This document shows positions 47,506 to 56,756 of a stretch of 64,000 bases of DNA, in pieces. The notes beneath the pieces are model-generated. The model was not told the origin of the DNA. It saw nothing but the letters and a program-made list of their open reading frames with translations, and made no database searches. The stretch is from Clostridia bacterium (GTDB lineage: Bacteria; Bacillota; Clostridia; Oscillospirales; Acutalibacteraceae). Position 1 is the stretch's first letter; each line of letters opens with the position of its first letter. Position numbers and translations under genes: made by a program. The DNA lies in NCBI GenBank assembly GCA_017403185.1, contig JAFQON010000019.1:17955-81954 (forward strand), in the 5' to 3' direction.

Positions 47506-48669
47506 TTGGCGGATAAAAGAGATTATTATGAAGTCCTCGGCGTATCAAAGGGTGCGAGCGATGACGAAATAAAAAAAGCATACAGAAAAAAAGCCAAGCA
47601 GTATCATCCGGACCTTAATCCGGGTGATGCTGAGGCTGAGGCTAAATTCAAAGAAGCCAACGAAGCTTATGAGGTGCTCTCCGATGCGCAGAAGAAGGCA
47701 CGCTATGACCAGTTCGGTCACGCAGGCGTTGACCCCAACTACGGCGCAGGCGGCGGCGGAGCATACGGCGGCGGCTTCGGCGGTGCGGGCTTTGATTTCG
47801 GCGATCTCGGCGATATCTTCGGCTCATTTTTCGGCGGCGGCTTCGGCGGCGGCAGGCAGGCAAATCCCAATGCACCTCAAAAGGGCGAAACCGTGCAGAC
47901 GAGAGTTACCGTTTCGTTTGAAGAGGCTGCAAAGGGCTGCACAAGAACCGTTGATATCAACCGTGTTGAAAGCTGCCACGAATGCCACGGCTCGGGCGCA
48001 AAGGCGGGCTCATCGCCCAAAACCTGCCCCGACTGTCAGGGCAGGGGCTATGTGAATGTTCAGCAGAGAACGCCCTTCGGCGTGATTTCAAGCCAGAAAT
48101 CCTGCCAGAGATGTCAGGGCAAGGGCAAAGTTGTTGATAATCCCTGCCAGAATTGCCGCGGCACTGGCAGAGTGAACAAAAAGGTCTCGGTCAATGTAAA
48201 CATACCCGCAGGCATTGATGACAGGCAGGTTTTCACCGTCAGCGGTGCGGGCAACTCAGGCGTGAACGGCGGCCCTCAGGGCGATTTGAAGGTTGCCGTG
48301 TTTGTCAGACCTCATGCCTATTTTGAGCGTGACGGCTACAATGTGTGGCTTGAGCAGAGGGTCAGCTTCACTCAGGCTGCGCTCGGCGATACGCTCAGAA
48401 TTCCCACTCTTGACGGCGATGTCAAATTTGATCTTCCCGCAGGCACACAGTCAGAGGCTGTGTTCAACATGAAGGGCAAGGGCATTCAGATTCTCGGCGG
48501 CAGAGGCAGGGGCGACCAGCTTGTGCGTATTATCGTTGATGTGCCCAAAAGCCTCACGCCAAAGCAGCGTGAGCTTCTTATGGAGCTTGAAAAGGAAATG
48601 GGCATCAAACGAGGTGCGGCAGTCAACACCAAAGAGAGCTTCTTTGATAAGTTCAAGAATAAAAAATAA
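47506..48669 (+). CDS. dnaJ: Chaperone DnaJ (Hsp40)
   Basis: A 387-residue type I Hsp40 with a TTG start after AAGGGG. J domain with the HPD motif (QYHPDLNPG near residue 33); Gly/Phe-rich region near 75-115; four zinc repeats ([32 protein letters not shown]); C-terminal substrate domain. It stimulates DnaK ATPase and hands over clients. It ends the CIRCE operon and is followed by a terminator. Confidence 0.97.
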   Translation: MADKRDYYEVLGVSKGASDDEIKKAYRKKAKQYHPDLNPGDAEAEAKFKEANEAYEVLSDAQKKARYDQFGHAGVDPNYGAGGGGAYGGGFGGAGFDFGDLGDIFGSFFGGGFGGGRQANPNAPQKGETVQTRVTVSFEEAAKGCTRTVDINRVESCHECHGSGAKAGSSPKTCPDCQGRGYVNVQQRTPFGVISSQKSCQRCQGKGKVVDNPCQNCRGTGRVNKKVSVNVNIPAGIDDRQVFTVSGAGNSGVNGGPQGDLKVAVFVRPHAYFERDGYNVWLEQRVSFTQAALGDTLRIPTLDGDVKFDLPAGTQSEAVFNMKGKGIQILGGRGRGDQLVRIIVDVPKSLTPKQRELLMELEKEMGIKRGAAVNTKESFFDKFKNKK

Positions 48670-48674
48670 TTCAG

Positions 48675-48702
48675 CGGGCGACCTTTTGCGGTTGCCCGTT
48701 TT
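48675..48702 (+). terminator. Terminator of the dnaK operon
   Basis: CGGGCGACC/GGTTGCCCG stem (one G-T pair), 6-base loop, then TTTT. Confidence 0.75.
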
Positions 48703-48738
48703 CGGTATTCATCGTTTATTTGAAATTCGGAGGCAAAA

Positions 48739-49389
48739 ATGAAAAAATTCAATACAATTGTTTTTGACCTTGACGGCACACTCACCGACACGCTTGATGA
48801 TTTGCGCAGCAGCGTGAATTTTGCGCTCTCCCAATTCGGCTTCCCCGAAAGGAGCCGTGATGAAATCCGCAGCTTTGTGGGCAACGGAGTGCGCAGGCTG
48901 ATTTATCGCAGCGTGCCTGAAAACACAGACACCGCAACGGCTGAAAAATGCCTTGAGGTTTTCAGAGAGCATTACAAGGCTAATTCCTGCGTTGAAACAA
49001 GGCCCTATGACGGCATTGCGGATTTGCTTGAAACGCTGAAAAAAAGGGGAATAAAAACCGCCGTCGTGACAAATAAAATGCACGAAGCGGCGGCAGATAT
49101 TGTTGAATATTTTTTTGGCGGTCTTATTGATATCACAATCGGGCAGTCCGAGAAAATTGCTCCGAAGCCTGCACCCGACAGCGTGTTTCTCGCCCTTGAA
49201 AAGCTCGGGGTGTCAAAAGAGGATGCGGTTTATGTGGGCGATTCCGAGGTGGACTGCATGACGGCGCATAATGCGGGCATCCCCTGCATCGGCGTAACAT
49301 GGGGCTTCCGTGACCGTGAGGTGCTTGAAGCAAACGGTGCGGATTATATCGCCGAAAATTCGCAGGACATAATTCAATTCGCAGTTTAA
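48739..49389 (+). CDS. HAD-superfamily phosphatase, phosphoglycolate phosphatase type
   Basis: A 216-residue HAD hydrolase: VFDLDGTLTDTLDD (motif I, residues 8-21), AVVTNKMHEAAA (motif II), the lysine of KIAPKPAPDSV (motif III) and VYVGDSEVDCMTAHNAG (motif IV). The C1 cap with FVGNGVRRLI is typical of Gph/PGP proteins. The substrate is not proven. GGAGG precedes the ATG. It has no visible promoter and may be read through from dnaJ or from an unseen promoter. Confidence 0.88.
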   Translation: MKKFNTIVFDLDGTLTDTLDDLRSSVNFALSQFGFPERSRDEIRSFVGNGVRRLIYRSVPENTDTATAEKCLEVFREHYKANSCVETRPYDGIADLLETLKKRGIKTAVVTNKMHEAAADIVEYFFGGLIDITIGQSEKIAPKPAPDSVFLALEKLGVSKEDAVYVGDSEVDCMTAHNAGIPCIGVTWGFRDREVLEANGADYIAENSQDIIQFAV

Positions 49390-49445
49390 AGCTTCTCAGC
49401 CGATAATTCCCAATAATAAATTCATTATTTGTTTACCTGCGGGTG

Positions 49446-49474
49446 TTGACAAAATCCGCACGGCATTATATAAT
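49446..49474 (+). promoter_or_regulatory. Consensus promoter for the metK leader
   Basis: TTGACA (49446-49451), 17 bases, TATAAT (49469-49474): full consensus in both boxes. Confidence 0.92.
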
Positions 49475-49493
49475 AAGTTATCAACAGAATATG

Positions 49494-49626
49494 TCCTTAT
49501 TGAGAGCGGCTGAGGGACAGGCCCTGTGAAGCCCGGCAACCTGTGTTATGCAAGGTGCTAAATCCTGCGGCGTAATGCCGAGAAATAAGGTGATTTAACC
49601 CGCCTTATTGTGGCGGGTCTTTTTTT
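49494..49626 (+). ncRNA. SAM-I (S-box) riboswitch with terminator, controlling metK
   Basis: P1 is CCTTAT (49495-49500) with ATAAGG (49585-49590). Conserved S-box segments GAGGGA, GTGAAGCCCGGCAACC, AAGGTGCTAAATCCTGC and the P4 hairpin CGGC/GCCG are present. A terminator ACCCGCC/GGCGGGT (49598-49618) with CTTTTTTT follows. The P1 3' strand (AATAAGG, 49584-49590) can instead pair with CCTTATT (49603-49609) inside the terminator as an antiterminator. High SAM should therefore stop transcription. Confidence 0.96.
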
Positions 49627-49666
49627 GGGACAGTTCTTGATAATTTTAAAAAAGAGGTAGAAGGAT

Positions 49667-50812
<1,146 letters not shown>

Positions 50813-50825
50813 TTAAGGTGATTTT

Positions 50826-51767
50826 ATGAAGCTTTCGCTTGTTGTTCCTTGTTATAATGAGGAGAAGAATGTGTCGCTCTTTTATGAAGCGGTCAAAAAG
50901 GATTTTTCAGGCGTTGATTTTGAATATGAGCTGGTTTTTGTCAATGACGGAAGCCGTGACGGCACCTTCAAGGAGCTGCAGAAGCTCTGCGGCGGCGATC
51001 TGCCCGTTAAAATAGTCAATTTTTCAAGGAATTTCGGCAAGGAATCCGCAATGTATGCGGGTCTCAAAGAGTCCGAAGGCGACTATGTGACGGTTATTGA
51101 TGCGGATTTGCAGCAGAGGCCGTCAATTGCCCTTGACATGGTGAATATGCTCGATGCCGAGCCGGATTATGACTGCATTGCGGCGTATCAGGATGAGAGA
51201 AAAGAGAGCGAGCTGCTCGTTTTCTTCAAAAAGAGATTTTACAATCTGATAAATAAGTTTTCGGACACGGAATTTGTTCAGGGTGCAAGCGATTTTCGCA
51301 CTTTCCGCCGCCCTATGGTTGAAGCAATCCTTCAGATGGATGAATACTTCCGCTTTTCAAAGGGACTTTTCTCGTGGGTGGGCTACAACACTAAATTCAT
51401 ACCCTACGAGGTTGAAGAGAGGGCAACGGGCACCTCAAAATGGTCATTCTGGAAGCTTTTCAAATATGCGATGGAAGGAATTTTTGCCTTCACCACCGCA
51501 CCGCTCAGGATTTCAACGGTGATGGGCTTTGTCACAGCCCTGATTTCGGTTATTTATCTTATCGTGGTGGTTGTGCAGAAGCTCGCCTTCGGCATTGATG
51601 TGCCGGGCTACGCAACAACGGTTGTGCTTATTCTGCTGCTCGGCGGAATTCAGCTTTGCTGCATCGGCATTATCGGCGAATATATCGCCCGCACCTATAT
51701 CCAGACCAAGGGCAGACCGATATACATCGCCAAAAATGTTATCAAAAATCATAAATATGAGAAATAA
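50826..51767 (+). CDS. Family 2 glycosyltransferase with two C-terminal TM helices (GtrB/DPM-like)
   Basis: A 313-residue protein of the polyprenyl-phosphate glycosyltransferase group. GT-A domain: SLVVPCYNEEKNV near residues 3-15, VFVNDGSRDGT near 38, VIDADLQQRP (the DxD-like metal site) near 95, QGASDFRTFRR near 150. Two helices follow (near 230 and 265), and the end has YIARTYIQTKGRPIYI, typical of GtrB and related enzymes. It likely loads a sugar onto undecaprenyl phosphate for wall or lipid glycosylation. It sits under the SAM riboswitch by read-through, a probably incidental link. Confidence 0.85.
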   Translation: MKLSLVVPCYNEEKNVSLFYEAVKKDFSGVDFEYELVFVNDGSRDGTFKELQKLCGGDLPVKIVNFSRNFGKESAMYAGLKESEGDYVTVIDADLQQRPSIALDMVNMLDAEPDYDCIAAYQDERKESELLVFFKKRFYNLINKFSDTEFVQGASDFRTFRRPMVEAILQMDEYFRFSKGLFSWVGYNTKFIPYEVEERATGTSKWSFWKLFKYAMEGIFAFTTAPLRISTVMGFVTALISVIYLIVVVVQKLAFGIDVPGYATTVVLILLLGGIQLCCIGIIGEYIARTYIQTKGRPIYIAKNVIKNHKYEK

Positions 51768-51771
51768 AATA

Positions 51772-51804
51772 AATGGCTGTAAATTTATTTTACAGCCATT
51801 TTTT
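51772..51804 (+). terminator. Terminator of metK-glycosyltransferase operon
   Basis: AATGGCTGTAAA/TTTACAGCCATT with a 5-base loop, then TTTT. Confidence 0.9.
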
Positions 51805-51805
51805 A

Positions 51806-51893
51806 ATAATAATGAATAGTGAAAAATGAAAAGTGAAGAATTAAGGGTCTGCGACGCTTATTATATTTGGTCATAGGCGGAGCCTATCCGAAA
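51806..51893. repeat. Mosaic hairpin repeat
   Basis: AATGAATAGTGAAAAATGAA-type tract, GGGTCTGCGACGCTTATTAT, then TAGGC/GCCTA hairpin ending TCCGAAAC. Same module order as at 35.1 and 42.4 kb. It joins directly to the ATATCAC hairpin array. Confidence 0.75.
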
Positions 51894-51894
51894 C

Positions 51895-51978
51895 ACGCCG
51901 CAGGCGTATATCACTTTCGGCTCTGCCGAAAATATCACATTGCAAAGCAATATATCACACGGCATCGCCGTATATCAC
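51895..51978. repeat. Array of four different mini-hairpins with constant ATATCAC spacers
   Basis: Units: ACGCC-GCA-GGCGT-ATATCAC (51895-51914), TTTCGGC-TCT-GCCGAAA-ATATCAC (51915-51938), ATTGC-AAA-GCAAT-ATATCAC (51939-51958), ACGGC-ATC-GCCGT-ATATCAC (51959-51978). Each stem is perfectly self-complementary with a 3-base loop, the stems differ from each other, and the 7-base spacer is invariant. No ORF crosses it sensibly. Confidence 0.85.
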
Positions 51979-51980
51979 TG

Positions 51981-52009
51981 AAAAAAGGAGGGGCAACCCC
52001 TCCTTTTTT
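51981..52009. terminator. Bidirectional-looking terminator at the end of the serpin operon
   Basis: AAAAAAGGAGGGG/CCCCTCCTTTTTT with a 3-base loop. It serves the minus-strand serpin operon. Confidence 0.85.
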
Positions 52010-52013
52010 AACA

Positions 52014-53393
52014 TTAAAACTCCCTCACCGTGCCCATAAACAGCGGTGTGCCCGAGTCCGTTTCATAGATAACATAGATAAACGGGCGGTTGAATTCCAT
52101 GGTTGTCAGCCCGAAGGGCTCCTCTGCAATTCCGGTAGCGGCAGCCTCAACCGCCGTTGCGGCGCCCGCCTTTGTGCCGAGCTCATCAAGCTTTATGTAT
52201 GTGTTGTGGTACACCTCACCGATGAAAATGTTGCCGATGTGTGATTTGCCGATGCCCGAGAAGTCGGCTTCCTTTGCCGAGAATGCCGTTGGCATACCCA
52301 TGCCTATAAGAGTGTCGGACAGCCTGAATTTGCACTCGGTTTCAAATTTCGGCAAAGAAACATCAACGGGGTAAAGCCCTGTGCCGCAGGTGGGGTCAAT
52401 GGCAGTCGGCGTTACCGCTTTCACAAAATCGTTGCCCGTGAAGCTTGCAAGGGCGGCGTTGATGCTCACACCCTCGAGCGGCAGAATGGCTGCAAGCGAA
52501 TAGCCGTTTTTGTAGCGCTTCACAATGCCCTGAGCCTTGCCCAGCCCGAATTTCATCCAGGTGTTTGTGCGGTGGGTGAGCATCGTCACCTTTTGCTCCT
52601 TGCCGTTTTCGGCTGTGAAAACACGGTTTTCGTGCACATCGCTTGTGCTGTAGGGGTATTCCCACTCGGCATCAAACATCACGGTGTTGATAAGATAAAT
52701 CACGGCTTCGGGCGGTATCTCGCTGAGCATATTGTTAATCATGCCATCCGTATGCTGACTTACCCAGCGGTTGATATCGCCGACGGTTGATTTATCAAAT
52801 TTTTTGCCGTACCACTCCGCACCGTAGGCATCCTGCACGGTGTTTACGAAGGTGTCGTTGAGCGTGAGGTCATTTTTGGCGGCGTTTTTGAACCAGATTG
52901 AATTTGCCGTGTTCACACCGTCGCCGCTGAATCTGTCGGCGTGAAAATTCTTGTTGAGCGTTTCAACGCTTGTGCCGAGCACGCTCTCCATTTCTTCAAG
53001 AGTTTTGCCCTTTGCGCCGTTTGCCGTCATTCCGAGAGCGGAGATGATTGAAACGGGGGAGATAAGGGCATTCGTCTGCTGATTCAATGTGTTTCTCAGC
53101 ATTTTAAAGCCGAAATCCGCCGCAGTCACGGCAGCCACTGTCGGAGTGCCCGAAAGACCCTCGTGATTATGGTTTTGGGTTGCATAAATATTTGAAGTGT
53201 CGTTTGGTTCTGTTTGGCAAAAGCCTGTATAAAATGATTGATCTTCATCGGTTGTGTTTTCAAGAGTTGAAGAAACCGTTTGAGCGAGCTTTTCGGTAAG
53301 CTCGGTTGTGAAACCGTTATTGCCGTCTGCCGAGCAGGAGAAAAGGCAGAAAACGAGCGAAAAGACGAGCAATAATGCAGCTGCTTTTTTCAT
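52014..53393 (-). CDS. Serpin-family protease inhibitor, lipoprotein
   Basis: A 459-residue protein: a lipoprotein signal with LFSC (lipid-accepting Cys near residue 20), an unassigned linker of about 70 residues, then a full serpin domain (NALISPVSIISALGMTANGA; SIWFKNAAKNDL; TVMFDAEWEYPY). The hinge ELGTKAGAATAVEAA is the small-residue pattern of inhibitory serpins, so it should trap a protease rather than be a storage form. The reactive loop up to FNRPFIYVIYE is a few residues longer than in antitrypsin; the scissile bond is not safely assigned (around ATGIA). It is last in an operon led by an ECF sigma factor, with AAGGGGG upstream. Anchored on the cell surface, it may guard against host or competitor proteases. 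Confidence 0.93.
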   Translation of the reverse strand: MKKAAALLLVFSLVFCLFSCSADGNNGFTTELTEKLAQTVSSTLENTTDEDQSFYTGFCQTEPNDTSNIYATQNHNHEGLSGTPTVAAVTAADFGFKMLRNTLNQQTNALISPVSIISALGMTANGAKGKTLEEMESVLGTSVETLNKNFHADRFSGDGVNTANSIWFKNAAKNDLTLNDTFVNTVQDAYGAEWYGKKFDKSTVGDINRWVSQHTDGMINNMLSEIPPEAVIYLINTVMFDAEWEYPYSTSDVHENRVFTAENGKEQKVTMLTHRTNTWMKFGLGKAQGIVKRYKNGYSLAAILPLEGVSINAALASFTGNDFVKAVTPTAIDPTCGTGLYPVDVSLPKFETECKFRLSDTLIGMGMPTAFSAKEADFSGIGKSHIGNIFIGEVYHNTYIKLDELGTKAGAATAVEAAATGIAEEPFGLTTMEFNRPFIYVIYETDSGTPLFMGTVREF

Positions 53394-53408
53394 TTTTATT
53401 CCCCCTTT

Positions 53409-53894
53409 TTATATTGCAGGGATTTCAATGGCGTTGACCTTTGTTATCTGTTTGCTTGTTTTGATGCATATTGAATCATAGCATATTACACAGCATCCTA
53501 TATCTGCAACATCTTTGGTGTAATATTGAAGATTAAGCGTATCGCCGTTTTCCGTTACGGAAGAAACAAAGGCTTTTTCTGCCGTGTCGGAGAGGGTAAC
53601 ATCAACAATAATAAGGTTGTTTTCTTCAAAAAAATCTTCGCCGAGGCTTTCTGCATATTCTCTCATTTCGTTTGATTGGTTTATGGTGAGATAATAAACT
53701 CCGAACCCCGCAGAATTGTCAAAAACATATTTACCGCTTGTGTTTATGCCGTAATTGTTGCTGATTATCTCTATGTTTTCTGTTTCAACATTAACGGGAT
53801 TTTTTTCAACGGGGTCAAAGTTCGAGGGTATACCGAAAATCATAATAAGTACCGAAACTATAAAAGCCGTTATCCTTTCAATAATATCAACCAT
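53409..53894 (-). CDS. Membrane-anchored or secreted protein of unknown function in the sigma-serpin operon
   Basis: A 161-residue protein. The start is ATG 53894 after GAGGAG; a hydrophobic helix at residues 8-23 (ITAFIVSVLIMIFGI) is a signal anchor. The remainder looks beta-rich: YVFDNSAGFGVYYLTINQSN, then FFEENNLIIVDVTLSD and TENGDTLNLQYYT. That strand pattern faintly recalls PrcB C-terminal-like domains; I cannot confirm it. Three cysteines near the end (GCCVICYDSIC) are unusual for an exported protein. It lies between the anti-sigma-like gene (4-base gap) and the serpin (15-base gap). Confidence 0.65.
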   Translation of the reverse strand: MVDIIERITAFIVSVLIMIFGIPSNFDPVEKNPVNVETENIEIISNNYGINTSGKYVFDNSAGFGVYYLTINQSNEMREYAESLGEDFFEENNLIIVDVTLSDTAEKAFVSSVTENGDTLNLQYYTKDVADIGCCVICYDSICIKTSKQITKVNAIEIPAI

Positions 53895-53898
53895 AATA

Positions 53899-54711
53899 TC
53901 ACTCCTCGTCAGGGTTGTATGCAGGTGCAATCTGAGTTGTGCCGCCTGCGTTGTCCTTTTCCGTAATCTCAATCAGCTTAAGGCTGTCGCTGAGCTTTAC
54001 GGTAATCTTTTTCTCTGCCGTGTAAAAATACACGGTGTAGGTGGTCGTGCCGTCTGATTTTCTTGAAACAACGGCGTTTGTTTTATCGCTTATGATATTT
54101 TCTGCATCGCTTGCAGAAAGACAGCTTTCAGCCGCCGCAGTGATTTCTTCCGTTGTGTATGTCTTTTTCGAGGAAGTAGCGGGCTCAATGCTGTCGGGGG
54201 CTAAGGTATCCTGAGTGGAATCGTAGCCGAAATTTTTGCCGCTGCCTGCAGGGTATTCCGCCGCATCGTTTTCGGCAAAAAACTCCGTTTCAAGCGCAAT
54301 TTCAGTTTCGGGTATGCGGTAAATTTCGCTTGTCATTGTCAGATATTCAACATCCTGCGCATTCTGCACAGCTCCCTGTGCAGGCGCATTTTCGCTTGAA
54401 GCTGCGGGATAATTTGACTGTGCTTTTGTAACATCAAAATCTGCAAGGAGTGTTTTCGCTTCGTCAAACACGGCTTTGGTTTCTTCGATTTTATTTTCTT
54501 TAATTCCGTTGCCGCTTGCGGCTTTTGTGACAGAGGATGCCTGAGCTTCCTCGGCTTTATTCATCAGCTTCGGCATTGCAAGCACAGCCGCACCGAGGCA
54601 GAGCATAACGCTCAGCGCAGTGACGGTCATGCGGATATTCTTTTTTCTCTTTGCAAGCAGGGCATCTCTTTTTTTATAGATGCTTGCTTCATATTCTTCT
54701 CTGCTTTTCAT
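53899..54711 (-). CDS. Single-pass membrane protein in anti-sigma position
   Basis: A 270-residue protein: about 27 charged cytoplasmic residues (KSREEYEASIYKKRDALLAK), one membrane helix near 28-46, then an exported Ser/Ala/Glu-rich region with little predicted structure and a small C-terminal domain (TTYTVYFYTAEKKITVKLSD). The start ATG overlaps the sigma factor stop by one base, the usual sigma/anti-sigma coupling. No zinc-binding anti-sigma motif (HxxxCxxC) is seen, so it would be a non-ZAS type. Its role is inferred from position and topology, not homology. It could be a target for regulated cleavage by RseP (20977). Confidence 0.6.
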   Translation of the reverse strand: MKSREEYEASIYKKRDALLAKRKKNIRMTVTALSVMLCLGAAVLAMPKLMNKAEEAQASSVTKAASGNGIKENKIEETKAVFDEAKTLLADFDVTKAQSNYPAASSENAPAQGAVQNAQDVEYLTMTSEIYRIPETEIALETEFFAENDAAEYPAGSGKNFGYDSTQDTLAPDSIEPATSSKKTYTTEEITAAAESCLSASDAENIISDKTNAVVSRKSDGTTTYTVYFYTAEKKITVKLSDSLKLIEITEKDNAGGTTQIAPAYNPDEE

Positions 54712-55253
54712 CAAAGGCTCACCTCATTTTCAAGAATTTTTCGCAGGGCTTGTCTTGCCCTGTAGACGAGGTTTTCAATCTGCTTTTTGTTTTTCTTCAT
54801 AACCGCCGCAGCCTGCTCATAGCTCATGTCCTCAAAATAAATCAGGTGCAGCACCGTGCGGTAATCCTCGTTAAGGGTGTTTATGGCTGCGTGAAGCTGC
54901 TTGTCACGCTCCCTTTTGAGAAATTCATCCTCAATGCAGAGCCTGTCCGCCTCATTTTCTATGTATTCATAGGCGCATTCGGGTCTGCGTGCACAGCGGC
55001 GCAGATAGCTCACCGCTTTGTTGCGCCCGATGGTGAAGATATAGGTTTTCAGGGATGTTTTGAAATTGTATCTTCTTTTGTGGATAAGAAGGTCAACAAA
55101 AACATCCTCCGAAAGCTCCTGAGCAATCGCAATGTTGCCCACATAGCGGTTGATGAAGAATATTAAGTTTTCGCTGTGCATATCGAGAATTTCCCCGAAT
55201 GCACTTTCGTCTCCGTCAAGGAAACGGCGGTAGCTACTTTCACCGTTATCCAT
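54711..55253 (-). CDS. ECF-type RNA polymerase sigma factor
   Basis: A 180-residue sigma-70 family protein with only regions 2 and 4. Region 2: YVGNIAIAQELSEDVFVDLL then NFKTSLKTYIFTIGRNKAVS. Region 4: INTLNEDYRTVLHLIYFEDM then SYEQAAAVMKKNKKQIENLVYRARQAL, a helix-turn-helix. It leads the four-gene operon to the serpin and probably controls it. Upstream, GTGTTAACAC (55266-55275) is a 10-bp palindrome next to the ribosome site (GGAGGTG); whether it is an operator or part of an autoregulated promoter is unknown. Confidence 0.9.
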   Translation of the reverse strand: MDNGESSYRRFLDGDESAFGEILDMHSENLIFFINRYVGNIAIAQELSEDVFVDLLIHKRRYNFKTSLKTYIFTIGRNKAVSYLRRCARRPECAYEYIENEADRLCIEDEFLKRERDKQLHAAINTLNEDYRTVLHLIYFEDMSYEQAAAVMKKNKKQIENLVYRARQALRKILENEVSL

Positions 55254-55317
55254 GCGAACACCTCCGTGTTAACACTTTCACCTGTTATTCGCCGAAAATC
55301 AAAAAAACACTCAGTTA

Positions 55318-55393
55318 ATTCAATTCGGAATTCGGAATTGAGGACAGGTTCCCGTGATTTCAGATTAAAAAAAGGAGGGGCAAGCCCTCCTTT
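55318..55393. repeat. AATTCGG short-period repeat plus terminator before the GH-A gene
   Basis: AATTCGGAATTCGGAATTG (near 55321) is the third short-period repeat type, also at 61.6 kb. A hairpin AAAGGAGGGG/CCCTCCTTTC (near 55370-55393) terminates the minus-strand hydrolase gene and resembles the terminator at 51981. Confidence 0.6.
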
Positions 55394-55396
55394 CAA

Positions 55397-56632
55397 TCAA
55401 TCCTTATTATATGCTTCCTTAACAGCGTAATACGAGGGCTTGGGATTACCCTTGCCGTCAACAAGGCCCCAGCCTGTTTCAACGGGGCAGTCTGCCTGAC
55501 CGCACACATAGCAGCTGTCGCTGTCGCCCCAGCAGTAAACGAACATTCCTATAACATAGTCAACATTGCGCACCTTGGGGATGATATATTCAAAGAATTC
55601 CGCCTGACCCTCGGGCGTGTGGGGGAAATTATAAAGCCCGAAGCCCTCTGCAAGCTCGCAGTAAAGGTGGTTTGAATATTCGCCGTTGAAGATGAGGTCG
55701 GCACGCTCCTCGGGGGTGCGGTCGCTGTAGTCCTCAATGATTTCTTCCTTCATATCCTCGGGGAGCCTGCTGATGAAATTGTCAATGTCAGCCCTTGCTT
55801 CCTCTTCACTGTTGTAGCCGTATTTCTGAAGGATTGCTTTCTTTTCCTCTGCGGTTTTGGGCTCACCGTAGCCGATGTAGCCGAATTCACACATAACAAC
55901 GGGCTTGCCCGTAACCCTTCTTACAAAGTTGAGGATTGTTATGTATTGGTCGGGGTTCTTGAGCACATTTTCAAAGCAACCGAGATACATATCAAGGCCC
56001 ACATAGTCGCAATACTCGTGGTATTTCATCATCTTGAAGGGAAGCTGAAGAATTGAAAGACCGCCCACATTGTAGCCGATGAGAATATCACCTCTCACGG
56101 GGTACATCGCTTCAAGCTGCATCCCGATGAATTCGGCTGCTTCGTCAAGCGTGAGGGGGAGAGTGAAGCGGTCAATGCCCATTTCGTTTGTAATCTGGAA
56201 TGCGCCCACAATGCCCTTTAAATCCTCAACATAAAACCTTGCGATGTCCTGAATTCCCTTGCGGCTTTCGGGGTTGCGGGGGTCAAGACCGTATTCAATA
56301 TAGTCATCGGGGTAGGGGGTAACGCCGAAAATCCTGACGCCGTTGTTCACATATTCCTGACTCTCAGCTTTCCAGTTGAGGTAGTGCTGAGAAATCGAGC
56401 CGTCTTTGTTGTAGGGGAAGGGGATGTCGTCACGGAACCACTCAATGCCCGCTTCGTTGAGAAGGTCATACTGAGGGTCTGCATGGCAAACGCCCTTCAT
56501 AAATCCGCCGACCTTTTCTTGCGCAACGGTAACATTCTTGTCAAAGTACGCCGTGGGATCCCACACAATCATTGATGCAAACGGGGTGATGACGGCGAGA
56601 ATAAAGCCGACGATTCTCATTAAAATTGCCAT
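55397..56632 (-). CDS. Membrane-anchored TIM-barrel glycoside hydrolase-like protein (clan GH-A type)
   Basis: A 411-residue protein with an N-terminal hydrophobic segment (RIVGFILAVITPFASMIVW) serving as signal or anchor. The barrel shows the clan GH-A pair: FQITNEMG near residue 146 (NE, acid/base) and VVMCEFGYIG near 246 (nucleophile Glu). LNEAGIEWFRDDIPF near the start and YCWGDSDSCYVCGQADCPVE near the end are further landmarks; the latter holds four cysteines close together. I could not place it in a named GH family. AAAGGAG precedes the start. dusB lies upstream, but a promoter in between suggests separate transcription. Confidence 0.75.
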   Translation of the reverse strand: MAILMRIVGFILAVITPFASMIVWDPTAYFDKNVTVAQEKVGGFMKGVCHADPQYDLLNEAGIEWFRDDIPFPYNKDGSISQHYLNWKAESQEYVNNGVRIFGVTPYPDDYIEYGLDPRNPESRKGIQDIARFYVEDLKGIVGAFQITNEMGIDRFTLPLTLDEAAEFIGMQLEAMYPVRGDILIGYNVGGLSILQLPFKMMKYHEYCDYVGLDMYLGCFENVLKNPDQYITILNFVRRVTGKPVVMCEFGYIGYGEPKTAEEKKAILQKYGYNSEEEARADIDNFISRLPEDMKEEIIEDYSDRTPEERADLIFNGEYSNHLYCELAEGFGLYNFPHTPEGQAEFFEYIIPKVRNVDYVIGMFVYCWGDSDSCYVCGQADCPVETGWGLVDGKGNPKPSYYAVKEAYNKD

Positions 56633-56663
56633 AGTTGTTTTCTCCTTTTTTTTTTATAAACAA

Positions 56664-56692
56664 ATTCTAACACAGCAAATCCGCCATTTCAA
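56664..56692 (-). promoter_or_regulatory. Candidate promoter for the GH-A-like gene
   Basis: Minus strand TTGAAA (56687-56692), 17 bases, TAGAAT (56664-56669). It overlaps a hairpin AAATCCGCC/GGCGGATTT (56677-56713) that may terminate transcription from outside. Confidence 0.5.
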
Positions 56693-56756
56693 TCAAAAAT
56701 GAAAGGCGGATTTATTTTTGTTATATCGCACAATAATTGTTGCGGCTTTTTGTCGG

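Noticed and set aside
49478-49486. DnaA box TTATCAACA
   Set aside because: Single copy inside the metK leader, with no cluster and no dnaA or dnaN nearby.
51895-51978. CRISPR-like array
   Set aside because: The constant part is only 7 bases and the variable parts are palindromes with 3-base loops; no cas gene is nearby.
54711-55253. Sigma factor as a sporulation sigma (SigF/G/E/K)
   Set aside because: It has only regions 2 and 4 and the size of an ECF factor; the partner gene is a membrane protein, not SpoIIAB or SpoIIGA.
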